Below are positions 11,682-23,106 of a stretch of 64,000 nt of DNA, one piece after another. The notes below the pieces were generated by a model. That model saw nothing but the letters and a program-made list of their open reading frames with translations. It had not been told where the DNA came from and did no database searches. Made by a program: the position numbers and the translations under genes. Source of the DNA: Prunus persica (lineage: Eukaryota; Streptophyta; Magnoliopsida; Rosales; Rosaceae); assembly GCF_000346465.2 (NCBI RefSeq), contig NC_034010.1, positions 27,056,643-27,120,642 on the forward strand. Direction: 5' to 3'. The first letter of the stretch is position 1. Each line of letters opens with the position of its first letter.

Positions 11682-13292
11682 AAATGTATGTAGACTGTGG
11701 AATGCCAAAAAAATAAAAATAAAAATAAAAAGGAAAAAGCTTCTTACCTTCTTCTTGGCCATTCAAAAGTCTCACACTATGGATGAATCAAAAAATAGTG
11801 CCACACTAAGGAAATCGTGGGCCCAATACCAAGTGTTATTAGTGCATTGTTTTTTATTTTTGTCGAAATTGGTTGGGGATTCAGTGAAAAATCCTATCAT
11901 TAGGGAATAAGAAATGTTTCTTACACTAAGCATATCCCACTTAATTATGGATTTGCTTTAAACAATGCAAAAGTTAGATATTACGCTTGATCTGGTAAAT
12001 AAACGATTCTCAATCGTTGATGCATGTAAGATTCATATGGATGAAACAATCATAGTAGAAAAAAAATATTTGATCATCACGAAATTCAACTTACATCACC
12101 CTACTAGATGACATGATTGTACAAGTGGGGCAAATTGCGGGTCCAGCAAACCTAATGATAATATGAGATGCCATTTTTCTAAAACTAATTAAAACCCTTC
12201 TCAAATATGTCCTCCATCATTGTCGGTTTAACTTATACAAGAAAGAAACTTTGTCTTAAATGATATATAACATATGATTATTACTTTTCTGGACTTTAAA
12301 AAGTTTCTCATGGTGTGGGGCGCGGTGGCCAATTCCTGCTTAATCCGAATCCCTCAAGGATTTATCCCTTTGTGCTTGTCATAATCATCTAAAGGAAAAT
12401 TTTACATTACCATGATATGATTATAATTCCCCTCACAGAAAGCAGATAAATAATGGCATCCAGCTGAAGAGGCACGACTGATCACACTGCTTAAAACCAG
12501 CTTATTCATTAATAATATTATAATTACAATGGCAGCAGGTAAATATGATTTGCTGGTGGAAAAAAAAAAAAGTCATCACGGAACAGGTAGGTCGGTTTGG
12601 CATGGAAAAAGAAGGGCGCAATTTCTTTTTCTGAATGGTGTCTGTTTTTTCAACACCAAATAGCTGGCATGGCAGCTTCTTCTTGGGTTTCTTTCTTTCT
12701 TTTCTCCTCTTTAATTCTCCTGGAACAAAAAAGCCTGCAAATTTATAGGCACATTTTAAAGCACATACCTAACTCGAACAACTTTGAGCCCCATTTTCAT
12801 TTACTATGTTGATTTTTGACATATATATATATATATATATAATACATACATGTCTGTGAGCTGCTCTGCAATTTCTGATATGATCAGAGAGTCTTCTTTT
12901 CTTGCCCATATCCTGTCTGAGTAAGTGTCCATGGAAGTAGATATGGCATTCAATTCTGAAAACTACTGTGCCTTCACCAACAAGGACACCGCTCTCGTGA
13001 AGTTGTCACTCAATAATTGAAGAGCTTTACACACTTGCTTGAATTTATGAATATGTTCATCAAATTTCTTTTAATTAATTTCTATACATGGTGGATTTGG
13101 GGCCTCTCAAACTTTGACAATTTGCCAGAATTAATGACTCTCATGAATCATGATAGATAGTCACCCAACTTTGCATGCACACGTACGGAAGATATCACAG
13201 TAATTGGACTATTAGGCCCTCTATCTAGATAAGAAAGAACAAAAACATCAGTTCAAATGCGTATTTACAATAGTCGCTCATGCGTGCGTAAT
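10954..13292. other. Intergenic DNA with several microsatellites
   Basis: No gene is supported. It contains a CT run at about 11161-11190, TA runs near 11451-11470, 11650-11680 and 12822-12841, and otherwise unique AT-rich sequence. Short open frames such as 12597-12812 show no recognisable domains. Confidence 0.45.
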
Positions 13293-13362
13293 TAGTTGTC
13301 ATCAATTATAAAGTTGTGAAATTCATTTAGTTGTCATCAATTATAAAGTTGTGAAATTCATT
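13293..13362. repeat. Exact 35-bp tandem duplication (two copies)
   Basis: A 35-bp unit beginning tagttgtcatcaattataaa occurs twice back-to-back (13293-13327 and 13328-13362) with no visible mismatch. The perfect identity suggests a recent local duplication in non-coding DNA. Confidence 0.9.
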
Positions 13363-15556
13363 TTCATTAACGATTCACTGACTGTGACTATCTTTAACAT
13401 CACTTGTACACTCTTAAGAAAACATTAATTTGGTTGAATAGTTCAAAATTGACAGACGGGTTTTACTGATTAACAGCTTGGTTAGAATAAGAGGTTACCA
13501 AAAAAATAATCTTACGTGGAATCCACTATTAGATCCTTGAAAGGTGGGAATTATTGCAGTTTGACCCCAAGCTTTCTATATATATATATATATACTCGCT
13601 CCAGCTGCGCAAGTTGCATCATAACTTTAAGCACACAACACACAGAGGCAGACGAAAGTTCTTATGCTGATAATCAAGGTTGATCCCGATTGGTAATTTG
13701 GTTTCAATTAATTAATCGCTAACGTTGATTTAAAATAAATAACAAAAACAAACAAAATAAGTATCAGCTATGAATATTCTCCTTCCAATTTCAATCTTCG
13801 GAGTCAAGCAGAGAGGAAGAGGAAGGCCACAATCACTTTGGTAACCCCCGCTGAACAATCTCAAGCCAGTTTAATATTTTGAAAAATATATTATGAAATG
13901 ATTATTAGGGAGAGCGGTGGTGTCGACGTTGAGTGTGAAAACACAGAAACAACAAAGTAGCCGCAGTTTTCATAACAAAATGCTAATTAAACTATTAAGA
14001 CAAGAAGAACAATTTGTACTGCAATTTTTTCTCTGGTTGATAAAAGTCAACTTCTGCCTCTCAAGGCATTACCTGTGGGTTTTATTATTTATTTGTCTCC
14101 ACCTGCGATCATCATCACTTTTAAATTTGGAAACTGGACGGCAGCAGCAGCCACAGCCACTATCGTTACATGTTCCCACGTTCTATGAACCAAAATGAGT
14201 GGTTGAATCAAAACAGACACCATATATATATATTTGACTTTGAACTTTAACCAATTTGGTTACGGGTCTTGGTGGGTTTGGTCTGGTCACAATATTTCAG
14301 GTTGAGAAATAACACCACAGCTCACAATTGATTGTGTTCTTCTTTGAAGTGACATATGCATTACTTATAAAGTTTTTTAATTTAATCTCACCTCACAAAA
14401 CAAGAGTGTCCCTATCCTTCATAATTTCATTTTAATAAATATATGATAATGATCGTCCTATTTGACCACATATGAATGCTTTGGCAAAAACGTTTATGTC
14501 AAAAATAAAAATAAAAAATTTCCATGATTGTTGCTGTCAAGATTATGTTTAGGGAATTTCTTTCAAAGAAAGAGCATGATTAGGTAACCAATTAAGGGTA
14601 AATTCAATGCATAGTTTTTCTTCAACTTTCACATCATGATTAGTAAGAAAGACAAAAGATGCAATCAACGTTTTTATGTTTTCGTCTGTCAAGAACGAAT
14701 GCTCTGACTTTATTTTAAAAGATAAAATTGTTATAATTTATGCAATATATATATTAGTCAAAGTCTATTTGGGAAATTTATATGTTTATTTGAAATCAGA
14801 CAGGTCATGAATCGGAAAATTATGAATATGGAAATAATGAGTTAGAATTAGATCGACTACTCCCTAACTAAAATAATTCATGATTTTTTAGGTAATTAGG
14901 AATAAGAATAATTGTGATACTCATGTGCTAGTAAATGTAGACGAAATCCTCAATATGATACCCATAATTCAAATACCCATCCTGACTTATTTTGTGTAAG
15001 TGATGTCATTAGAGAAGTTCAAGTCATTATTGGCGATTTAGTTGAGATTATTGTTGACAAAACAAGATATTAGCACAGTAATAAAATTATATAGTTTTTT
15101 TTTCTAAACGTAGGTGAGTGAACGTCAATTGTTGATGCAAGTGATGATAGCATTTGATACATCCACAGTGAACAACCAATCATGTGTTACTTGAGATTGT
15201 TAGCACAACTCTAAACACAAAACCAACACTAAAAAGATCCAATAGAAATACAATTTCCAACTTTGGAGATACCTTTCACTGCATAAAAGATCCCTCTCCC
15301 TTGGAATCTTTCCCTTCACACGCAAATAACATTTTGGCATTACTAATCTTCCACTTCTCTCCCTCTATCTACATTTATGTGTATATATATTTATATATTC
15401 ATATTATTATATAAAAACACATACATACAACAGAGCCCACGCCCGCATCACCGTCACCATCTCCATGTATAGACCGAGTTAAGCAAACACCAGCAAACTT
15501 CCAAGTTCTCAAGCTCTTTAAACCCCGCAACACAACACAAACTTCAAACTTCTTCA
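13363..15556. other. Intergenic DNA and AZG1 upstream region
   Basis: No coding region is supported. It has a TA run at about 13575-13594 and AT-rich sequence. The last 250 bases turn C/A-rich and are probably the core promoter and leader of the permease gene; an AT-rich TATA-like block lies at about 15375-15400. Confidence 0.4.
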
Positions 15557-17305
15557 ATGGTCATGGAGCCTCACGAGCCACCGCCACCACGCCCCTTGAA
15601 ACCTTTAACTCGCCTCAACAACTACGTTGCCGAAACCCGAGTCGGCAAGCACTTCAAACTCGCCGAGCGCAACTCCACTTTCACCACCGAGCTCCGGGCC
15701 GGCACCGCCACGTTTCTCACCATGGCTTACATCCTCGCCGTCAACGCCTCCATCCTCTCCGACTCCGGCGGCACCTGCAGCGTATCCGATTGCGTCCAGC
15801 TCTGCTCCGACCAGACCCAATCCCTCCAGAACTGCACAGGGCCCAACCTCCGGGTCATCCAACCCGGCCCCTCCTGCAAGTTCGACCCTGTCAACCCGGG
15901 CTACTCCGCCTGCTTAGACCGGGTCCGCAAAGACCTCATCGTCGCCACCGTCGCTTCTTCTCTGATCGGCTGTCTCATAATGGGCGTTTTCGCTAATCTC
16001 CCTCTAGCTTTAGCCCCGGGAATGGGCGCCAACGCCTATTTCGCTTACACAGTCGTCGGGTTTCACGGGTCGGGTAATGTCTCGTACCAGAGCGCCTTAG
16101 CCGCCGTCTTCATCGAAGGCTTGATTTTCCTCTTCATCTCCGCAGTCGGGTTACGCGCCAAACTCGCCAAACTGGTTCCGAAGCCGGTTCGGATCAGCTC
16201 CTCAGCGGGTATCGGGCTCTTCTTGGCTTTTATTGGGTTGCAAAGCAACCAGGGAATCGGGTTAATCGGGTACAGTTCGTCGACGCTAGTGACACTCGGA
16301 GCCTGCCCCGCTTCGTCACGGGCGTCGTTGGCTCCCGTCATAGCGGCCGCTAACGGCACCGTTAGTTTGATTCAGGGCGGAACGGTGTCTGGCGATATTT
16401 TGTGTCTCCGTGACCGAATGGAAAGCCCGACGTTTTGGCTCGGCATCGTTGGCTTCATAATCATTGCGTATTGTCTGGTGAAAAATGTTAAAGGAGCTAT
16501 GATTTACGGCATTGTTTTTGTAACGGCCGTTTCGTGGTTCCGTAACACTGAGGTAACGGCGTTTCCAAATACGGAGGCAGGTGACTCTGCCTATGAGTAT
16601 TTCAAGAAGGTCGTGGATGTACATACGATCGAGAGTACGGCCGGGGCCTTGAGCTTCAAAAGTATAGGAAAAGGGTATTTTTGGGAAGCACTAATTACAT
16701 TTTTATACGTAGATATACTCGATACTACCGGAACTTTATATTCCATGGCTCGATTCGCCGGTTTTGCAGATGAAGATGGCAATTTCGAAGGTCAATACTT
16801 TGCTTTTATGTCAGATGCTACATCAATTGTGGTGGGGTCTTTGCTCGGCACGTCACCCGTAACGGCATTCATCGAGTCATCTACGGGTATACGGGAGGGC
16901 GGACGTACGGGGCTAACGGCGCTAACGGTGGCAGGGTATTTCTTTTTAGCGTTTTTCTTCACGCCGTTATTGGCTTCAATTCCAGCTTGGGCAGTGGGCC
17001 CGCCGTTGATCTTGGTTGGGGTGCTGATGATGAAGTCAGTGGTGGAGATTGAGTGGGACGACATGCGACAGGCAATCCCAGCCTTTGTGACGTTGATACT
17101 GATGCCGTTGACTTACTCAATAGCCTACGGGCTCATTGGTGGAATTGGGACTTTCATTGTGCTGCACATATGGGATTGGGGCCATGAACTTTTTGTGAAA
17201 CTTGGGATTGTAAAGGGAGAAGAAGGAGGTGTTGGGGTCAATGGGGCACGCGACCAAATTAGAGGAGAAAACCCAACTGCAAAAGTGCTTGAAATTGAGG
17301 TTTAA
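15557..17305 (+). CDS. AZG1: Adenine/guanine permease, AZG1 type
   Basis: This single exon encodes 582 aa of the AzgA-like branch of the nucleobase transporter (NAT/NCS2-related) superfamily. Plant AZG1 imports adenine, guanine and cytokinin-type purines across the plasma membrane or ER. The N-terminal segment ([18 protein letters not shown], then [15 protein letters not shown]), the [13 protein letters not shown] motif, the [17 protein letters not shown] stretch and the [20 protein letters not shown] motif are characteristic family blocks, and about 12-14 hydrophobic spans are visible. A Cys-rich loop of about 60 residues after the first span (residues 75-130) is typical of plant members. 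Length matches AZG1 (about 580 aa). Two in-frame ATGs lie three codons apart (15557 and 15563); the first is used here. The 5' half is markedly richer in G/C than the surrounding DNA and than the 3' half. Confidence 0.95.
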   Translation: MVMEPHEPPPPRPLKPLTRLNNYVAETRVGKHFKLAERNSTFTTELRAGTATFLTMAYILAVNASILSDSGGTCSVSDCVQLCSDQTQSLQNCTGPNLRVIQPGPSCKFDPVNPGYSACLDRVRKDLIVATVASSLIGCLIMGVFANLPLALAPGMGANAYFAYTVVGFHGSGNVSYQSALAAVFIEGLIFLFISAVGLRAKLAKLVPKPVRISSSAGIGLFLAFIGLQSNQGIGLIGYSSSTLVTLGACPASSRASLAPVIAAANGTVSLIQGGTVSGDILCLRDRMESPTFWLGIVGFIIIAYCLVKNVKGAMIYGIVFVTAVSWFRNTEVTAFPNTEAGDSAYEYFKKVVDVHTIESTAGALSFKSIGKGYFWEALITFLYVDILDTTGTLYSMARFAGFADEDGNFEGQYFAFMSDATSIVVGSLLGTSPVTAFIESSTGIREGGRTGLTALTVAGYFFLAFFFTPLLASIPAWAVGPPLILVGVLMMKSVVEIEWDDMRQAIPAFVTLILMPLTYSIAYGLIGGIGTFIVLHIWDWGHELFVKLGIVKGEEGGVGVNGARDQIRGENPTAKVLEIEV

Positions 17306-19261
17306 TTTTTCAATTTTCAATATAGGAAAATTGGGGATATGGGTTCATAGAAAATGTACATACTTACATATTGTCTTTCTTTTTTGGGGGTTTTTGGGGG
17401 GGGGGGGGGGTGGGGATAAATATCTATTTGTTTGTATTATGTATGACCAATTGGAACTTTTTATCTTAACCAACACAGTAATAAGACCTTATCTATTTGT
17501 CTTTTTTCTTCATCGTTACGAGAAATTATAGAATACTACAGCAGGATAGCCAAGTAGTAGTATTCCATAGTTACATTTTTTTGTGAAAGATAATATAATT
17601 ATGTATATATAGTTGTGTGACCAGATATGTATTTTGCCTTTCTGCAATCCATACCTTTTGATATGTTCTTCTTTGTAATTGGTTCTGCTAATAAATCTGT
17701 TAAACAAATAGAAAAAGAGGTTGCGCATAAGCCATAAAGTAAGCTTCTTTTTTTTTTTTTCATGCCACAAGATAAGATTAATGACATAAAGTATACTAAA
17801 ATGAAGCAAATAATGGCACTTGCCATTCAACCAGGACAGGTGAAAATCAACTTCAGATTCGGTATAACAAGTGATATTCTCATCTCCAGGTTGAGTTTAA
17901 ATTTAAATGAGTGTGGTGGGATGGGCTTAAAGGACTCGAAAATTCTGGTTTAGTATTTTCTGGTTCGGCTAATTGGCCTCCATCTATGATAATGAAAGCC
18001 ACAACTCAACTCACAATGTTCCTTCAAGGGGACCATCTAAATCAAGCAGGCAGAGTTTAGTGGGGGATTTTATTACTAACCAAAGACCAAACACCTGTCC
18101 TTGTGTTGTTTGAGTGGGGATTTAACTGATTGATCCTAAAGTATGCACCAAACCAAACTCACAACAAGAGCATTAATCCCCCACTTTTTGTTTTGGTTTT
18201 TTTTCTTTCTTTCTGTGTACAAATAATTGAGACTTGGATTACGCGTACGATCGTACATGGGCAGGAATTTGATAGATGATTGGCTGGTTTAGCTGAAAAT
18301 TTGACAGATGATCAATATTCTTTTTGCTACTAATCCTCATGATAAACATAATTCTGCAGTGAAAACTAGAAAAAGCAGAAAAGCTAGAGAGAAGCAAAGT
18401 TGGGTTGAGAACATATTCTTGCCTGAGTGTTGATCTGACATGAAACATCAACCATGGTGCAAGTGTCTTCTAATCCTGAAAAAGCCATGTTTTGGAGTTT
18501 TTATTCAAACACAATCAAGGCAATAAACCCAAGAGACAAATAAGAATATGATTTGATGTTTGTAGCCACAGCAGTGTACACGTATGCAGGTTCTCATGTG
18601 AAATGACACCAGTTTAGTTTTGTTAGATACGTTTTTTGAGTTTGTCTGGCAACAATTTGATGGTCTCTAACCCATGATTAATTATTTAATCATATTTAAT
18701 ATGTTTCTTGTGTATTTATTATCAAATTACAACAACCCGATACGGCCTGTTTGACGCCTCCACTATTTGATAGTCGGATGTAGATCGACAAATAATATGT
18801 GTTCTTGTTGTTGACCCAAAACGGAGGAAAAGGCTACTGTTCTAATAAGCCTTAATATTTGCCACTAGAAGGAGAGAAGGTACACTTTATCAACTGCAAA
18901 CAAAAGTTCAGAAAATTAGAAAATGAAACCATTCATGGCTGGCTGTAGACAAAAGGTGAAGTCTTTGAAAAGTGGTCTAAACTTCTACTTCTTGAAAAGT
19001 GAAAACCACATGCCAAAATAGTTTACTAAAAAGGTTGGATTTTAGTGAACCAATAATATGGTCCATGGGCAACCTGATTTTATGATCCTAAATCAATCTG
19101 TTGCATAAGAAAAATATCGTCTTGGGAACTTGGAAGATTCACTGGCCTCACATTGGGAATTTGAGTGCAGGCCAAGGGCATTTTGGACAGATTACTTGTA
19201 TGGTATAAATTTCTGATTTCCTAACTAACAGGGAGAAGACGGGCAAAGAAGCTGGAGAGAA
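17306..19261. other. Intergenic: AZG1 3' flank and LSF2 upstream region
   Basis: No gene is supported. A G-run lies at 17396-17410 (separate entry), a T-run near 17748-17760, and otherwise unique AT-rich sequence leads to the ATG at 19262. Confidence 0.4.
17386..17415 (+). repeat. Poly-G tract with flanking G-runs (G-quadruplex candidate)
   Basis: Five G, five T, then fifteen consecutive G, one T and four more G occur about 85 bp after the AZG1 stop codon. Sense-strand runs like this can form a G-quadruplex in the transcript if they fall in the 3' UTR. Homopolymer length is also error-prone in sequencing. Confidence 0.8.
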
Positions 19262-21716
19262 ATGGCGAGTGTTGGCAACAGTTGTTTTGGTTCAGTCTTC
19301 ATAGCTCCTTTTGAAAATGATGTCTTTTTGAAGAAGATTAAGAAATCTCCATGCAATTGTTTCATGGTTTCCAATGATTCCTTCAAATTGAACAAAGTTT
19401 CTTGTGGAATTGAAAAGAACCCCACAAGCAGCAGATCCTCCAATTCCAAGAACACGATCGAGGAGTACAACACAGCTATGAAGAGGATGATGAGGAACCC
19501 ATATGAGTATCACCATGATCTGGGTCAGTCTCTTCCCCATCTTATATGTCAAGCATTCACATTTTGTAGCCATTTTTTTGTAATTTCATTGTGCTTTTAT
19601 AAGAATCAGTTTGTTTATGGATGGTTCTGTGTTTTGTTTTCATTTTATTTTCATTTCTTGTGATGGAGTTGTCATATGAATTCAAAGAGTCTTGCTTTAA
19701 GTGGACAGTGTTGTGGGTCTCTCTCTTTTTTTCTGATTAGTTGGTTTTTTTGTTGTTAAAAAGATTAGTTTTTTGGTTTGCTAAATGCAGTTTATTAACA
19801 ACCCATTTGAAATCTATGTTACTGTATTTTAATTTTTGTTCCTTTATGTGCTATAATGACCAGAACGAAAAGTTGTTTGTAGTGCTTCCTTTCACATATT
19901 TCTAGAGTGGGCGTGTATGATCCCGATGACCCAGTTGCACACTTTTGATCTTTTACTTACTTAAATGGAGTACTAGTGCTTTGAGATAGTTACTGATTAA
20001 CTTTTCATTGCACCTTTTTCTTTAAGAAATTCTTGCCTAATTTAAAATTCCCTTATGGAAGTGGGTGCCAGAGAAAAGTTTGCATTGCCGCTGCAGAAAC
20101 TGATTTTCCTTTTCTTTCCCTCTTTTTTGGCATAAAAAACTGTTTTTCTTTTGGGGATAAGTTCATCACTTTGCTAGGACCTTGACTATTTTAGCTAGTT
20201 ATGATCACATCATGCTCATATGTGTATGCATGTTACTACGATATTAAGCAGCAAGGAATGCCATTTTGCTGAGGTTGTTGAGGATTCGGATTTCCCTTTT
20301 TATCAATCAATACGGAACCGGAACCTTATGTTGCATTTTCTTGTTCTGAATTCAGAATAACTAGGACAATGGTAATAGGTCAAGTTTAAGCGAACGGGCT
20401 TCGCTTTTCGACATGTTAAAGAAACAAACAAATCCCATTCCACTTACCAGTAGAAAGAGTAGTACCATGTAATTCATTCTGGTTACTTCAACTAATATGA
20501 TTGTTCCTGTCCAATGTTCAGGCATGAATTACACATTGATAACTGATGACTTGATTGTGGGCTCCCAGCCTCAGAAACCTGAAGATATAGATCACCTGAA
20601 GGAAGAAGAGAATGTGGCATACATTTTGAACTTGCAGCAGGACAAGGATGTTGAGTATTGGGGAATTGACTTGCAGTCAATAATAAAAAGGTGTAAAGAA
20701 CTTGGAATCCGTCACATGAGGAGGCCGGTAAGCAAAAATCCTTTGCAACGTTTATTTAACAGATAAAGTATATTCATAGGGTTTCATACTAAAATTACCT
20801 GGACAAGGTCCCAAACTTTCTAAACATAGCATACTTTTTTGTCTTAGCCCTCATCTTACTGATGGCTGGTTTCTAGACACAAGATTTTGGATTGCATAAG
20901 CGCCTCATGCTCTGTTCTGGAAAACATTCCAGACCAACAATAAACAATTTTTCTGGATGTTGGAAACCTTTCAGGGACCAACAATATAATAAGTTTTCTG
21001 GATCTTACAATAATAGAAATCACATTTAGGGGATATGGAAACTTATGTTATGTGCATTTTCCTTACTCTTTTTTTAATATCAATGCATTGTAGGCAAAGG
21101 ATTTCGATCCAGATTCCTTGCGAAATTGTCTACCTAAAGCAGTTTCATCGCTAGAATGGGCCATATCTGAGGGAAAAGGAAAGGTTTATGTGCATTGCAC
21201 TGCTGGACTGGGAAGGGCCCCAGCTGTTGCAATTGCTTACATGTACTGGTTCCTTGGAATGAATGTGAGTCCTTGTTTATCCATCTATTTCTCTATCTTT
21301 CATTGAGAAATGCACAATGCCAAAATCCTTTTGCTGACAGCCTTTTAACATGCAACACTTTAGCATTCCAGCAATGTATTTAGACCTTTATGAAGTCTGA
21401 AAGGCTATGAAACCTGAAGGATGACCATATTATTCAAGAAAGTGATATTTTTTTTCATTGCTTCAGTTAAGGAATTGTTCAAAAATTTGACAGCTATTGT
21501 GACTATGTGCAGCTAAATGCAGCATACGATGCACTAACTTCCAAGAGACCTTGTGGCCCAAATAAGAGGGCAATACGTGGAGCTACCTATGATCTGACCA
21601 AGAATGATCCATGGAAGGAGTCCTTTGAGAATCTTCCTGAATATGCATTTGAGGATATAGCAGATTGGGAAAGGAACTTAATTCGAGACCACATCTATTC
21701 TCTCCGTGGAACTTGA
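19262..21716 (+). CDS. LSF2: Phosphoglucan phosphatase LSF2, chloroplastic
   Basis: This dual-specificity-type phosphatase removes phosphate from glucosyl residues (mainly C3) of starch in plastids during starch breakdown. Exons are 19262-19523, 20522-20727, 21094-21264 and 21513-21716, giving 280 aa, against about 282 in Arabidopsis. Residues 1-65 form a Ser/Lys-rich plastid transit region. The phosphatase domain begins near MNYTLITDDLIVGSQP (residue 88), carries the recognition Asp region (KDFDPDSL) and the CX5R active site VHCTAGLGR with nucleophile Cys near residue 191. The LSF2-type C-terminal motif follows (KRPCGPNK, then ATYDLT and DHIYSLRGT). There is no separate carbohydrate-binding module, as expected for LSF2 and unlike SEX4. 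All phosphatase residues are intact. Confidence 0.95.
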
Positions 21717-22430
21717 GCACTTGGGTAAGCAATTCTTGTTTTAAACTTAATCCATAATCACAGGACAGCCTGCTATGGAACCTTAAGGGCTGTGTCTGTT
21801 GCTGAGCTTTCCAAGAAACCTGTCCTTGACTGGCCAGCAATTCTTGTAGTTGTTCTGTTAGCGTGTCATATTTTGCATCATGAGTAAAGAAAGTGAAGTT
21901 ACAGCTTTGTAAAAATTGATTGGTTGCCTTGCTCAGCCGTCTTGGGCTGTTGGTGATTTGTCAAACTTCTGGTGTACCTCCAACACCTCTCCAGAAAAAG
22001 TAAAATGAAAAATACAGATTCTCCTGCAAACCTTCTAGTCTGTTCTAAATCAGATGCCATTCTCATATCCTAAGCATGGCTGGCAATACGATTCTGCCCA
22101 AAATTTCTTTAGAACACACTTGGTGTTGTATGATTTCTGGCTTTCTCATATAGGGTTTAGGATTTCTCACAAAATAGTTTCCTTACTTGTTAAAATGCAG
22201 ACACTGAAAAAATTGCTTTTGCACCTTTTTGTTGTAATCCTTTTCCACACATTTGAGTAAACTGATTCATATCTTAAGAATCTTGTAATGTGCTGCCATA
22301 CAATTTTCCTACCATGATTGCTAATATTGTGAAGGCATGTTGATGCTTGACAGGTTTCCATGGCGTTATCAAGTTGAAAATATTGTACATCAACACGGTG
22401 CCACACAGAGTTGGTACAGGGGATAGATAG
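21717..22430. other. LSF2 3' UTR and intergenic DNA
   Basis: No gene is supported. The donor-like sequence at 21725 (gtaagc) could allow an alternative or spliced 3' UTR. At about 22431 begins sequence shared with the partial duplication at 39571. Confidence 0.4.
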
Positions 22431-23106
22431 GTGGTGCAGGCTGGATGGATGACTTTCAAGCATGCTCATCTTTTTTTCCATCCACCTTAGAGTATTTAGC
22501 TTAGTGTATGAATAAAACAAGGGAGACTTTGGAAAAGCCCAAAGGAGAGAGAAAATTTTTAAAAGAAGCAAAAATGGACAAAATTGCCCTTATTTATTTT
22601 TTGATTTCCTAATAAATCCTTTACATTTGCATGTCTTTGATTTGAAAGTTGAGAGGTTATTCTGTCTTTTTTGAAAAAGCTTTGGCTTTTTCCAAAAGTG
22701 AAAGTTTTTTTATGGGTAAAACCTAAATTTACTATAAAACAAAAATGTTACCACAATAGATGTGGCATTGAGATGGCAATCACAGTATTGTGTACTTGCA
22801 AATCTGATATTATTAATGAATCCGTAAAGTGCAATTCTTTTCCAATTAATCATCAATGCTTACGTGGATAAACCCACTAGATTCAAAGGTTAATATTGGC
22901 TTGTTAATTTACTAATGCGTTTGCTAAAAGGCACATGCGTTACGTTATGTATGACATCATATACAAAAAAATTGACTGGCAAGCTGCCCTTGTGTAATGT
23001 CTATAACAAAAGAGCTAACAAAACTTCTTATAATTGTAGTTCTTTAAAAGTTCATAAATGATTCATCTTTACATAAATAAATAGCTAAAAATGTAATGAG
23101 GAAACA

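Noticed and set aside
15605..15996. Several long open frames overlapping the start of the permease gene in other frames
   Set aside because: They arise from the high GC content of the real coding strand, which lowers stop frequency; they encode Pro/Ala-rich or Gly/Val-rich sequence without family features.
22431..23106. Possible extra gene between LSF2 and the transporter
   Set aside because: The sequence is shared with the pseudogene's flank and has no coding signal; it is the transporter's 3' region.
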